A stretch of DNA of 64,000 nt from Cryobacterium breve (GCF_004402375.1 NZ_SOGJ01000023.1:310001-374000), one strand, 5' to 3'. Numbered from the stretch's first letter, positions 26,348 through 34,873 are shown. The notes: generated by a model from the letters alone, not told the origin. Made by a program: numbers and translations.

Positions 26348-27037
26348 CTAGCCGCGTGGGTCGCCGGTTCTCTCATCGAGTGGCTTGTCGACGTCATCCT
26401 CAACCATGTCGCTGAAAACTTCGAATGGTGACTCGACGTCACCGCGCCATGCTTCGATGCCTTCGCGGATCGCGAGCACAGCGACGATGAGAGCCGCAGC
26501 GGAATCGGCCCAGGCCCAGCCGAAGAGGCTGTTGAGCAGCAGGCCGATGAGGACGGTTCCAGAGAGATAAATGCACAGCATGAGTTGCTTGGCATCGGCC
26601 ATTACGCTTTTTGAGCCGAGTTCGCGGCCGGTCCCGAATTCGAACCAGGCCAGCATTGGCATGACCAGCAGGCTGAGGGTCGCAATGCCAATACCGAGCG
26701 GGCTGTGGTCCACGTCTTGCGCCCCGGTGAGCGCGAGTACGGAGTCCGTGATCACATACGCGGCTAAGGCAAAGAACGCAATCCCGATCACGCGGACTGT
26801 CGCCTTCTCCCAGCGCTCCGGGTCTTTCCGGGTGAACTGCCACGCAATGGCTAGAGCCGAGCCCACTTCTACGATCGAATCGAGGCCGAATCCGATCAGT
26901 GCCGCGGATGACGCCAGCGCGCCGGCCCAGATTGCTACGACAGCTTCGATCACGTTGTAGGTGATCGTGAAGGCGACAATGAACCGTACCCGGCGGTGGA
27001 GGACTGCCCGGCGGGCATCGGTCATCGAGATGATCAT
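26348..27037 (-). CDS. Cation diffusion facilitator-type metal exporter
   Basis: 229 aa, six TM helices, without the cytoplasmic C-terminal domain of full-length CDFs. ALIGFGLDSIVEVGSALAIA holds the conserved Asp of TM2 and LLNSLFGWAWADSAAALIVA the TM5 Asp pair region, as in the short CDF-related proteins that accompany ArsR sensors in Actinobacteria. Likely exports Cd/Pb/Zn-type ions. Its ATG overlaps the stop of the CmtR-like sensor (ATGA). Confidence 0.82.
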   Translation of the reverse strand: MIISMTDARRAVLHRRVRFIVAFTITYNVIEAVVAIWAGALASSAALIGFGLDSIVEVGSALAIAWQFTRKDPERWEKATVRVIGIAFFALAAYVITDSVLALTGAQDVDHSPLGIGIATLSLLVMPMLAWFEFGTGRELGSKSVMADAKQLMLCIYLSGTVLIGLLLNSLFGWAWADSAAALIVAVLAIREGIEAWRGDVESPFEVFSDMVEDDVDKPLDERTGDPRG

Positions 27038-27387
27038 CGGGTCTCCTCACAGCAGCCGGCGATCGAGCAGGCCGGGTCGACGCAGGGTGCGTTCTCCCTA
27101 ACGGCCAGCGTCACGTCGACCAGCGCGGTAAGCGCACGGCCAAGGTGTGGGTCTGCGATTTCGTAACGAGTCTGTCGCCCCTCAGGTTCTGCCACGACGA
27201 TGCCGCAGTCTCGCAGGCACGTGAGGTGGTTGGACACGTTTGAGCGGCTGAGTCCAAGGTCACGTGAGAGCAGGGCCGGGTAGCTCGGGCCATCCAAGAG
27301 GGTCACAAGGATGCGAGAACGCGTAGGGTCCGCCATTGCGCGACCAAGCCGGTTCATCACGTCAATACGAGTAGCAATAGTCAGCAT
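27034..27387 (-). CDS. cmtR: CmtR-like ArsR-family metal sensor
   Basis: 117 aa from the ATG at 27387, giving the CmtR-type start MLTIATRIDVMNRLGRAMAD. The recognition region RSNVSNHLTCLRDCGIVV has the two cysteines of the alpha-R site that bind Cd/Pb in mycobacterial CmtR, and the C-terminus adds CVDPACSIAGCC, supplying further thiols. Metal binding should release DNA and induce the exporter coupled downstream. A dyad lies 10 bases upstream of the start. Confidence 0.87.
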   Translation of the reverse strand: MLTIATRIDVMNRLGRAMADPTRSRILVTLLDGPSYPALLSRDLGLSRSNVSNHLTCLRDCGIVVAEPEGRQTRYEIADPHLGRALTALVDVTLAVRENAPCVDPACSIAGCCEETR

Positions 27388-27396
27388 CCGATGACT

Positions 27397-27414
27397 ATAC
27401 ATCGGTCGCTGTAT
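27397..27414. promoter_or_regulatory. Candidate CmtR-type operator
   Basis: ATACA-N8-TGTAT inverted repeat immediately upstream of the cmtR-like start, the size and AT-type arms expected for an ArsR/SmtB-family site. Autoregulation inferred. Confidence 0.5.
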
Positions 27415-27872
27415 CAACTGGTGCGGAATGGGCCGATGTGCGGCGCGACCACTCATGCGGAATGCCGTTTTCCGTCGCGGAAGGTCCCTGCGATCGCGGA
27501 TCGTCGGAGGCGTTCGCGGTCGACTTGATGCCCAGCGAAGGACGCTAATGCGGTCACACTGAACACGGGATCACCGTGTTTACCGAGCACAAGGGCAACC
27601 ATGAGAGAGGCACCGCTCTGTGGGGATATAGGCCACTGCGGTCGTGAGATGCGCCTCAATGTCCGGGGCGTCGGCCGGGTGGCGGACCGGTCGACGGAAT
27701 CCCTGCCAATGTCCGTGCGCAGGTCCCACGGGTCAGGTCGCTTGCCTAAGGTTCGTGTCGTACTGACGGCGGACCTGGCTACCCCCTCCCCCCATCTGTC
27801 AGAGTCTCGTAATGTATCGATCGTTGTGCTCGACGCGCGATGTGGCTTGAATGATCCCGTCGAGAGGAATCC
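27415..27872. other. Gap between cmtR and the rSAM operon
   Basis: No supported gene. Long open frames on both strands are Arg/Ser-rich. It must contain the promoter of the following operon; I see GAGAGGAA as SD just before the first ATG but no clear -35/-10 pair. Confidence 0.45.
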
Positions 27873-28409
27873 ATGTCCACAGCGGCAAACCCACTGGTCG
27901 ACGCCCCGGTGGTGGCACGCTCCACGAGGATTATGATCGCTGCGCTCCGCTGCGGCGTCGCACTCATGTGGATCCAAAATGTTGCGTGGAAGGTGCCACC
28001 GGACTTTGGCCGGGCGAACAACGACGGCTTGTACTTCTGGGCCAGCCAGGCGGTTTCCCATCCGGTTTTTGCACCATATTCAACCTTCGTCGACGTGGTT
28101 GTGCTGCCGAACATCGTTGTCTTTGGATGGTTCACGCTCCTTATCGAGGGCGGGCTGGGTGCCTTCCTACTCATCGGCCTCGCGACCAGGTTCTGGGCCG
28201 TCGTCGGTATCGGCCAAACACTGGCAATCACACTTTCGGTTCTGTTCGCCCCCCATGAGTGGCACTGGTCGTACTATCTGATGGCGCTCGCGCACTTAGC
28301 GCTCTTCGCAACTGCAGCCGGGCGTTGCTACGGAGTCGACGGGCTCCTGCGCCGGTCGTGGTCGGCGTCTTCCGGACGTCCCTCGCGGCTCATGTTGTGG
28401 GTGTCGTGA
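27873..28409 (+). CDS. DoxD/DoxX-like membrane protein
   Basis: 178 aa, four TM helices. LRCGVALMWIQNVAWKVPPD at the start, then a large loop with NNDGLYFWASQAVSHPVFAP, and LLIEGGLGAFLLIGLATRFW, match the DoxX/DoxD-like family (DoxD is the small subunit of thiosulfate:quinone oxidoreductase; DoxX-like proteins also join thiol redox complexes). First gene of a run of six; a GTGA overlap couples it to the next. SD GAGAGGAA supports the ATG. Confidence 0.75.
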   Translation: MSTAANPLVDAPVVARSTRIMIAALRCGVALMWIQNVAWKVPPDFGRANNDGLYFWASQAVSHPVFAPYSTFVDVVVLPNIVVFGWFTLLIEGGLGAFLLIGLATRFWAVVGIGQTLAITLSVLFAPHEWHWSYYLMALAHLALFATAAGRCYGVDGLLRRSWSASSGRPSRLMLWVS

Positions 28410-28798
28410 ACGGCACAGTGAGTACCTACGACCGCGGGGCGGTCGTGATCGGTATTGCCGCGATCCTTTTTGCGGGTTTCGTGTTCGGCACCACACTCCC
28501 CACACAGTTTCGTTTCGTGAACATCGGACCTGTCGGCGCAAGTGTCCTCATGGCCGGTGGCATTCTCTCGATCGTGGGCGGCATCATCCGGCGAAGGCTG
28601 TTGCGCTTGATCGCAGGCGCGCTGCTCACGGGAGCATCCCTTGTCCAACTCGTGGGGCTCGCCCTATCGGTCCGGCCACTCGGCGGTGACGCCTCGGCGA
28701 TGGCGGTGGCCGGCGGCATCGGCATCGGACTTCTCGCACTTTCGTTCTCACCACCTCCCCCAGCCCAGCCGCACGAACCGACGAAAGGCAGACCGTGA
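28406..28798 (+). CDS. Small four-TM membrane protein of the rSAM operon
   Basis: 130 aa from the GTG at 28406 (overlaps the preceding stop, GTGA). Four hydrophobic segments separated by short Arg-containing loops (GGIIRRRLLRLIAGALL in the middle), ending in a Pro-rich tail. No family recognised. Its last bases overlap the GTG of the acyl-CoA dehydrogenase-like gene, so it is locked between two translationally coupled genes. Confidence 0.75.
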   Translation: MNGTVSTYDRGAVVIGIAAILFAGFVFGTTLPTQFRFVNIGPVGASVLMAGGILSIVGGIIRRRLLRLIAGALLTGASLVQLVGLALSVRPLGGDASAMAVAGGIGIGLLALSFSPPPPAQPHEPTKGRP

Positions 28799-29970
28799 TC
28801 GACGTTGTCGAACTACTGGATCCCGTTGTGGAGATCGCCCGCAAGCATGCGCATGACGTGGATGCTGCGGGCCGTTTTCCCGAGGAAGCGGTCGCCGCGC
28901 TGCGGTCATCGGGACTGCTCGGACTAACGCTTCCGACCGAGGTCGGCGGGCTGGGCGGAGGACCGCGGGAGCTTGTGCTGGTGGCCGGCGCCCTCGCCGG
29001 AGCATGCGGGTCGACCGCGATGATCTACCTCATGCACGTGAGCGCCGCGATGCCGGTCGCTGCGGCGCCGCCCACTGGGATGCCGGGACTGCTCGAGAAT
29101 CTCGCGAGCGGCCGCACGCTCGCCTCGCTGGCATTCTCCGAAGCGGGTTCGCGCTCCCACTTTTGGGCGCCCGTTTCGCGAGCAACAACGAGGCCAGGAG
29201 GCATCCAGATTTTCGCGAAGAAGAGCTGGGTCACGTCGGCCGGCCACGCGGACGTCTACGTTCTCTCCACGGGCACACCGGATGCGGAGGGTGTGGACCT
29301 CTTCGCGATCCCCGCCGGTACGACCGGCCTTTCGATCGATCGCCCATGGAAGGGCATGGGATTCCGTGGGAACTCCTCGAGTCCGATGACCGTTGACGTC
29401 GACACGACTGAAGGCTTCCGCTTGGGCGCGGCGGGCGGGGGGTTCGATCTGATGATGGGTCATGTTCTTCCGTGGTTCAACCTGGGCAACTCTGCCGTGT
29501 CGATCGGTCTCAGCCGTGCTGCGGTCGATGCCGCGGTGCGGCACACGATGGGAGCGCGGCTCGAGCACCTCGATGAGAGCCTGTCATCATTGCCGACCAT
29601 CCGGGCACAGCTCGCGAAAATGTCGATTGACCTCGCCAATGCGAGCGCCTACCTCGACGTGGCCGCGGGAAAGGTCGCCGCTCCCGAAGAAGACACCCCA
29701 CTTTTCGTACTCGGCAGTAAGGCCTCGTCAAACGATGCTGCACTACGTGTCACGGATGTCGCGATGCGCGTGTGCGGCGGCGCGGCGTTCTCTGAGCACC
29801 TGCAGATCGACCGCTACTTCCGCGACGCGCGAGCGGGACACGTGATGGCCCCGACATCCGACGTGCTCTACGAGTTCTACGGGCGGGCGATCACCGGCAG
29901 ACCCCTCTTCGATGTACCGAAGGCTGCTTCCGGGGCCCCACAGGCTGAGCAGGCCGGGGCCGCAGCATGA
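28795..29970 (+). CDS. Acyl-CoA dehydrogenase-fold flavoprotein lacking the catalytic Glu
   Basis: 391 aa, full-length ACAD fold: N-terminal helices, the LAFSEAGSR and AKKSWVTSAGHADVYVLST FAD/substrate regions, and a C-terminal four-helix bundle with CGGAAFSEHLQIDRYFRDAR. In ordinary ACADs the segment after this carries the catalytic Glu (YEGTS); here it reads AGHVMAPTSDVLYEF, with Ala at about 352. This is how ACAD-fold flavin monooxygenases of the DszC/N-hydroxylase type look, so oxygenation rather than alpha,beta-dehydrogenation is likely. GTG start overlaps the previous stop. Confidence 0.85.
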   Translation: MIDVVELLDPVVEIARKHAHDVDAAGRFPEEAVAALRSSGLLGLTLPTEVGGLGGGPRELVLVAGALAGACGSTAMIYLMHVSAAMPVAAAPPTGMPGLLENLASGRTLASLAFSEAGSRSHFWAPVSRATTRPGGIQIFAKKSWVTSAGHADVYVLSTGTPDAEGVDLFAIPAGTTGLSIDRPWKGMGFRGNSSSPMTVDVDTTEGFRLGAAGGGFDLMMGHVLPWFNLGNSAVSIGLSRAAVDAAVRHTMGARLEHLDESLSSLPTIRAQLAKMSIDLANASAYLDVAAGKVAAPEEDTPLFVLGSKASSNDAALRVTDVAMRVCGGAAFSEHLQIDRYFRDARAGHVMAPTSDVLYEFYGRAITGRPLFDVPKAASGAPQAEQAGAAA

Positions 29971-30779
29971 CCACGCCACTCGTCATCGGCTCCGTTGCCT
30001 ACTCGCCCAACGTCATACCGATCTGGGAAGGGTTGCGAGACTACTTCGCCGAGACGACGACACCGATCGACTTCGTGTTGTTCTCCAACTACGGCAGACA
30101 AGTTGATGCTCTCATCTCCGGGACTCTCGATCTGGCTTGGAACACAAATCTCGCCTGGGTGCGCACCGTCGCCCAGACCGACGACGCCTGCCGTGCACTC
30201 GCATCGCGGGACACGGATCTCAACTTCAAGACGGTGTTCGTGGCCCGAACGGGGAGCGGATTCACGTCGCTGCAGAGCCTTCAGGGCCGCCGCCTTGTTC
30301 TGGGATCGCGTGATTCGGCCCAGGCGGCGATCCTTCCGGTTCACTTCCTCCGCGAGGCCGGCCTCAGCGAGGGAGACATCAGGATCACCCGGATCGACAG
30401 CGACGTGGGAAAACACGGTGACACTGGTCGAAGTGAACTCGATGCTCTGCGCGCAGTACTCGACGATCGAGCAGATGCCGCCGCGATCGGCATCAACACG
30501 TGGAATGCCATCGGGCGGGGCGAGTTGCTGCCCGGGGCATTCGAATCGTTCTGGACGTCGCCCGAATACAGCCACTGCACCTTCACAGCGATGCCATCGC
30601 TCGCGATCGAGCGTGCGGATCCATGGGTTGCCAATCTGCTCGCCATGGATTGGAAGAATCCCCAGCATCGACCGATCATGGAGATGGAAGGCCTGCAGGC
30701 CTGGGTACCTCCGAGACTCGAGGGCTACGCGTCCCTCGTCGCAGCCGTTAGCGAGCAGAGAATTGCCCCGAGATGGTGA
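29967..30779 (+). CDS. PhnD/PBP-II-fold protein without signal peptide
   Basis: 270 aa. The fold is that of PhnD/SsuA/NrtA-type binding proteins: LVIGSVAYSPNVIPIWEGLR, LISGTLDLAWNTNLAWVR, LQGRRLVLGSRDSAQAAILP and ALRAVLDDRADAAAIGINTW. It begins directly with the first beta strand, without signal peptide or lipobox, and no ABC permease or ATPase follows, so it should act in the cytoplasm. The desulfinase DszB is a known enzyme built on this fold, also without export. No obvious nucleophilic Cys near the N-terminus. ATGA-coupled to the ACAD-like gene. Confidence 0.78.
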   Translation: MTTPLVIGSVAYSPNVIPIWEGLRDYFAETTTPIDFVLFSNYGRQVDALISGTLDLAWNTNLAWVRTVAQTDDACRALASRDTDLNFKTVFVARTGSGFTSLQSLQGRRLVLGSRDSAQAAILPVHFLREAGLSEGDIRITRIDSDVGKHGDTGRSELDALRAVLDDRADAAAIGINTWNAIGRGELLPGAFESFWTSPEYSHCTFTAMPSLAIERADPWVANLLAMDWKNPQHRPIMEMEGLQAWVPPRLEGYASLVAAVSEQRIAPRW

Positions 30780-31819
30780 CCACGAGCTCACTCGTGAGTC
30801 CATCGACTGCCGAACACACCGCGATGGGCGTCGTGCTCGACCTCATTGAAGGCATCGGGCGCGTACCGACCGGCGGAACGGTGACTGTCGGATTCGGGCA
30901 CGCGCACCGTGTTGCCGCCCTTGACCTCGTTGAGGCGTGGTGTGCCGCGACCGGCAATGAGATCGCAGTTGCCGCGCAATTGACCGTGACCGTTCGTCAC
31001 GGGCGAGCTCCCGACCCGCTCGCACAGCTCGACCCTGCTCAACGACCCGGGGCGCGGGTGTGGGTGTACACGAACTTCGACTGCAACCTCGCCTGCGACT
31101 ACTGTTGCGTTCGCTCGTCCCCGAAAGCGGCACGGCGGGCGATCGGCGCCGACCGGCTCCAGCAAATCGCGAGTGAGGCCGCCGACGCGGACGTCAGCGA
31201 ACTCATCCTCACGGGAGGCGAGCCGTTCCTTCTGAACGACCTCGATGATCTAGTGAACTCGTGCACCGACCGACTCCCGACGACACTGCTCACCAACGGA
31301 ATGCTGTTTCGCGGAACACGACTCGAGCGCTTGCGCCGAATGGATCGGTCTCGGCTGACCCTCCAGGTCAGCGTCGATTCGGCCACTCCGGCTATCCACG
31401 ACAGCCACCGCGGAACCGGGTCGTGGGCGAAGGCCGTCAACGGCATCCGCATCGCCCACGAGGAGGGGTTCCGCGTAAAGGTTGCTGCGACCCTCCCAGC
31501 CGATCAGATGCACGAGCTCGACCCATTCCACGTATTTCTCGACACCCTCGCAATCTCACGCGAGGATCAGGTCATTCGCGCGCTTGCGCACCGAGGAGTC
31601 TCCGACTCCGGCATCGAGCTCACGGTCAACTCGCTGATCCCCGAGGTGACGATCACAGCCGACGGTGTGTATTGGCATCCGGTGGCGGCCGATCACGACG
31701 ACCAGTTCGTGACCCGCGACATCTTCCCCCTTGCCGACGCGATCGCCGAAATCACCCGTCGGTTCGTCGCACACCGCCGCGCGGCTGACAGCGCCGCGGA
31801 GTGGTTCCCCTGTGCCTAG
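30773..31819 (+). CDS. Radical SAM protein with TusA-like N-terminal domain
   Basis: 348 aa. Residues ~15-75 resemble a TusA/SirA sulfur-carrier fold (DLIEGIGRVPTGGTVTVGFG, then LDLVEAWCAATGNEIA) but without the usual N-terminal CP motif. The radical SAM domain follows: C104-NLA-C108-DY-C111 is the CxxxCxxC [4Fe-4S] motif, with ELILTGGEPFLLND and LLTNGMLF. The C-terminus ends EWFPCA. Reductive cleavage of SAM would start a radical reaction; the substrate is unknown. ATG overlaps the end of the PBP-fold gene by seven bases. Confidence 0.87.
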   Translation: MVTTSSLVSPSTAEHTAMGVVLDLIEGIGRVPTGGTVTVGFGHAHRVAALDLVEAWCAATGNEIAVAAQLTVTVRHGRAPDPLAQLDPAQRPGARVWVYTNFDCNLACDYCCVRSSPKAARRAIGADRLQQIASEAADADVSELILTGGEPFLLNDLDDLVNSCTDRLPTTLLTNGMLFRGTRLERLRRMDRSRLTLQVSVDSATPAIHDSHRGTGSWAKAVNGIRIAHEEGFRVKVAATLPADQMHELDPFHVFLDTLAISREDQVIRALAHRGVSDSGIELTVNSLIPEVTITADGVYWHPVAADHDDQFVTRDIFPLADAIAEITRRFVAHRRAADSAAEWFPCA

Positions 31820-31831
31820 GTCGCCCGACCG

Positions 31832-32482
31832 ATGACAACTCTTGTTGTCATCGCCAAGGAGTGTCTGCCTGGCCGGGTCAAGACCCGACTGCACCCTGCA
31901 CTCACCTATGAGCAGGCCGCCGAACTCGCCGCCGCGAGCCTGGACGACACCCTCGCTGTCGCGCTTGCCCTCCCTGCGAACCGCCGAATTCTCGCCTTCG
32001 ACGGGGTTATCCCGCCGCCCGCCGCTGCAGACTTTGAGATCGTTCCCCAGATTTCCGGCACCCTCGACGAGCGTCTCTCGGCCATCTTCGATTCCCTCTC
32101 GGATTCGGTACTCCTCATCGGAATGGATACCCCGCAGTTGACCGCGGACCTGCTCGACCCGGTCTTCACCGAGTGGGACGACTCAACGGACGCCTGGTTC
32201 GGGGCAGCGCACGACGGAGGGTTCTGGGCTCTCGCCCTCGGCAAACCCACCCCAGGACTCCAGCGAGGCCATCTGATCCGTGGTGTCCCGATGTCCCGTC
32301 CTGACACCGGCGACCGCCAGCTCGCCCGTCTGCGCAACGCGGGACTGCGCGTACGTCACCTGCCATTGCTCACCGACGTCGATACGATTGAAGACGCTGA
32401 TGCCGTTGCGCGCGTTGCCCCGCACAGCCGGTTTGCGGCCACCTTCTTGGCGATGCGGCTCGAGGAGCCTGATATTGAATAG
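31832..32482 (+). CDS. DUF2064 glycosyltransferase-like protein (rSAM-associated transferase 1 type)
   Basis: 216 aa. VIAKECLPGRVKTRLHPALT is the start signature of the DUF2064/TIGR04282 family, named for its link to radical SAM/selenodomain proteins; LIGMDTPQLTADLLDPVF and GAAHDGGFWALAL hold the metal-binding Asp and the GG-W motif of this GT-A fold. It starts 12 bases after the radical SAM stop. The frame stays open after its TAG stop for another 62 codons ending in a TM-like stretch (see 32485-32671). Confidence 0.87.
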   Translation: MTTLVVIAKECLPGRVKTRLHPALTYEQAAELAAASLDDTLAVALALPANRRILAFDGVIPPPAAADFEIVPQISGTLDERLSAIFDSLSDSVLLIGMDTPQLTADLLDPVFTEWDDSTDAWFGAAHDGGFWALALGKPTPGLQRGHLIRGVPMSRPDTGDRQLARLRNAGLRVRHLPLLTDVDTIEDADAVARVAPHSRFAATFLAMRLEEPDIE

Positions 32483-32484
32483 TC

Positions 32485-32671
32485 GGTATCTGATACGAAA
32501 TTTCCTAAAGTCGCAGCCTCCGATTCGCTCGATCGGAAGCGCGCCGCCTTCCAGATATCCGCTCTCGACTTCGAGCTGAGCGAGCTGTTCACTGCCGAGA
32601 AGGCACGCCTGGTCCTGGACGGGATTGCATTCATCGCGGGCATCGTGCTGGCCATCGCTGGTGCCGTCTGA
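32485..32671 (+). pseudogene. In-frame continuation after the DUF2064 stop, no start codon
   Basis: Directly after the TAG at 32480 the same frame reads KVAASDSLDRKRAAFQISAL, then DFELSELFTAEKARLVLDG and a TM-like IAFIAGIVLAIAGAV before TGA. It is protein-like, but no ATG, GTG or TTG opens it. It may be the C-terminal remnant of another membrane protein or a former tail of the transferase. The remainder of 32672-32931 has no gene. Confidence 0.33.
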
Positions 32672-32931
32672 TTCCGGCGGCATTCCGCCGTGCACCGAAG
32701 GATTCATCCATGACGGCACATTGCATCCGGTTGGGCACCTCACGTCGACCCTGCCCCGTTCGCGGTCCCTCGGCGGGCGATATACCGCTTCTCCTTCCGT
32801 TGATTGCGCACGATGACTGCACGGCCTCCTGACATCAATTGCGATTCGCGCCGTGGGGATAAAGTGGGGCCAACGATGGTCGCCTGGCATCACACCCACG
32901 TGTGAACGGTCAAGGGACTGGGAGGCAACCG

Positions 32932-34353
32932 ATGGACACCTTCCTCAGCACATTCCTCTCTGATGCCGCGGAACTTTCAGACCTAGCCACGCGCGTTCGC
33001 ACGGCCGGGCCGGTGCCGCTCGCCTCGCCACTTCCAGTCGCGGACCTTGCCCGAGACAGCATCGCGGCAGCCAAGCTCATGGCCTCCTTGCTTCATGTTG
33101 TCCGCACGGGAGCGCGTGATCCGAAGGCGAGCGAAGTCCCGCGGGTGAGCATTTCGCCTCACCTCGTCGCCGGCGCCTACCAGAGCGACAGACTGTTCCG
33201 GTGGAACGGGAGGCCCGCGCCAGCGTGGGCGCCCCTGTCTGGATTCTTCGCCTCGAGCGACGGCTGGGTTCGCACCCATGCAAACTATCCTCACCACGAA
33301 GCAGCTTTGCGCTCAGTTCTGGGGCTGGACGTTTTCGGAACCGCCGAGGCTGTCGCTCACGCGATTTCGCGCCGCAGCGCCCTCGACCTGGAGGATGAAG
33401 CAGCAGCTTCTGGTGCGCTCATCAGCTCGGTTCGCAGCCCGAGCAGTTGGATAGGACATCCTCAAGCCCAAAGCCTGACAACGGACCCCTTCATCAGCCT
33501 GAAGCAGCAGGCGGCAGACTCGTGCCTCCATAGCTTGGGATCGGCCGACAGTTTTGCTCCGCTGGAGGGCGTTCGGGTGCTCGACTTGACCCGGGTCATA
33601 GCCGGTCCGGTGGCCACTCGCAGTCTCGCCTTCTTCGGGGCAGATGTTCTGCGCCTCGACAGCCCCCGCATGCCGGAACTTCCGTGGCAATACCTCGATA
33701 CCGGGCAGGGGAAGCGGTCCGCTCTTCTCGACCTTGGATACAAACCAGATCGAGACTGCTTCGAACGACTGCTCATGCAAGCCGACGTTGTTGTTACGGG
33801 ATACAGGCCGAATAGCCTCGACCGGTTCGGCCTCTCTCCGGTCGAACTCCACGACCGCCATCCAGGACTCGTTATCGGGCGGGTGAGTGCGTGGGGCATG
33901 AACGGACCGTGGGCCGAGCGCCGAGGATTCGACAGTATTGTCCAAGCAGTCAGCGGCATCGCCCAGATCCACGCAGACGAAGCAGGTAGACCCGGTGCTT
34001 TGCCTGCCCAGGCTCTGGATCATTCCGCCGGGTACCTACTTTCCGCCGGGATCATGTCAGCACTTCGGCGTCGGCATCTGGACGGGCATGGTTGGACAAT
34101 CGACATTTCACTGGCCCGGGTCGCTCAAGAGCTACTCGCCCAGCCTCAATCCCCGCCAGCCGAAGGCGGCCGTTACGAGATCCGCACCGTGGTGGCGGAG
34201 ACGCCAGACGGGACTGTCACCTGTGCCGCACCTGCGATCAGCATCAAAGGCGGTCCGAATCGCTACGGGTGGATCGGCCGTCCGTGGGGCGCAGACCCGC
34301 CGGAATGGGCCGAGCCACGCCCCGCCGCAGGACCGGACGGGCCCATGAGCTGA
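32932..34353 (+). CDS. Class III (CaiB/BaiF) CoA-transferase
   Basis: 473 aa from the ATG at 32932 (GGGAGG eight bases before it). Residues ~10-190 form a degenerate first half containing GFFASSDGWVRTHANYPHHE; residues ~215-440 carry the conserved family core LEGVRVLDLTRVIAGPVATR, FGADVLRLDSP, GKRSALLDLG and ADVVVTGYRP. Such enzymes move CoA between acids or act as racemases. It follows the rSAM operon on the same strand but after ~450 bp, so membership is not assured. Confidence 0.83.
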   Translation: MDTFLSTFLSDAAELSDLATRVRTAGPVPLASPLPVADLARDSIAAAKLMASLLHVVRTGARDPKASEVPRVSISPHLVAGAYQSDRLFRWNGRPAPAWAPLSGFFASSDGWVRTHANYPHHEAALRSVLGLDVFGTAEAVAHAISRRSALDLEDEAAASGALISSVRSPSSWIGHPQAQSLTTDPFISLKQQAADSCLHSLGSADSFAPLEGVRVLDLTRVIAGPVATRSLAFFGADVLRLDSPRMPELPWQYLDTGQGKRSALLDLGYKPDRDCFERLLMQADVVVTGYRPNSLDRFGLSPVELHDRHPGLVIGRVSAWGMNGPWAERRGFDSIVQAVSGIAQIHADEAGRPGALPAQALDHSAGYLLSAGIMSALRRRHLDGHGWTIDISLARVAQELLAQPQSPPAEGGRYEIRTVVAETPDGTVTCAAPAISIKGGPNRYGWIGRPWGADPPEWAEPRPAAGPDGPMS

Positions 34354-34404
34354 ATGAACAGGTGCCCCCCACGGCCAGGCTCTGCCGGGGATAAGGGTCG
34401 CTAG

Positions 34405-34857
34405 TCATTCACGCGAAGTTCCCAGCGTTCCATGGCGTGGCGTGAGGTCCACCGCGTGCGGTGGTTGGGGAATGAAGTGGCAGACGGTGTCTGCTCCGCA
34501 GTCGGCCGGGTCGAGGCCTTGACTCGCGCTGATGAGGCGCTGAAGCTCTGCTTCGAGGAGCACGAGTGCGTGTTGTTGGCGGTGCACATCGTCAAGTTTC
34601 GTGAAGAGGAGGGTGGAGACGTGCTCGCACGGCACGTCACCGGCTTGGCGGATAGTGATGATGCTGCCGATTTCTGCCAGCGTCAAGGCTGCCATCTGGG
34701 CGGAACGGATGAATCTGAGCCGGGAGACGGCCGTCTCGTCGTACTGGCGGTAGCCATTGCCCTCACGGGCGGGGACGGGCAGCAGGCCGCGGCGTTCGTA
34801 GAACCTGATGGTTTGTGCGGTCACGCCGCTCGCGACGGCGAGGTCTCTAATCTGCAT
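34405..34857 (-). CDS. MerR-family metal-responsive regulator
   Basis: 150 aa from the ATG at 34857 (MQIRDLAVASGVTAQTIRFY). N-terminal MerR winged helix with YERRGLLPVPAREGNGYRQY, a long dimerisation helix and metal-site cysteines at VPCEHVSTLL and DPADCGADTVCHF (one upstream Cys, then C-X5-C), like the soft-metal MerR sensors. Divergent from the thioredoxin-like gene, with a MerR-type promoter of 19-base spacing between them. Ligand probably Hg, Cd, Pb or another soft metal. Confidence 0.87.
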   Translation of the reverse strand: MQIRDLAVASGVTAQTIRFYERRGLLPVPAREGNGYRQYDETAVSRLRFIRSAQMAALTLAEIGSIITIRQAGDVPCEHVSTLLFTKLDDVHRQQHALVLLEAELQRLISASQGLDPADCGADTVCHFIPQPPHAVDLTPRHGTLGTSRE

Positions 34858-34873
34858 ACTCTCATTCCACCAC

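Noticed and set aside
27453-28061. 202-codon minus-strand ORF between cmtR and the DoxD-like gene
   Set aside because: Overlaps the start of the rSAM operon and has Arg/Ser/His-rich composition without a recognisable domain.
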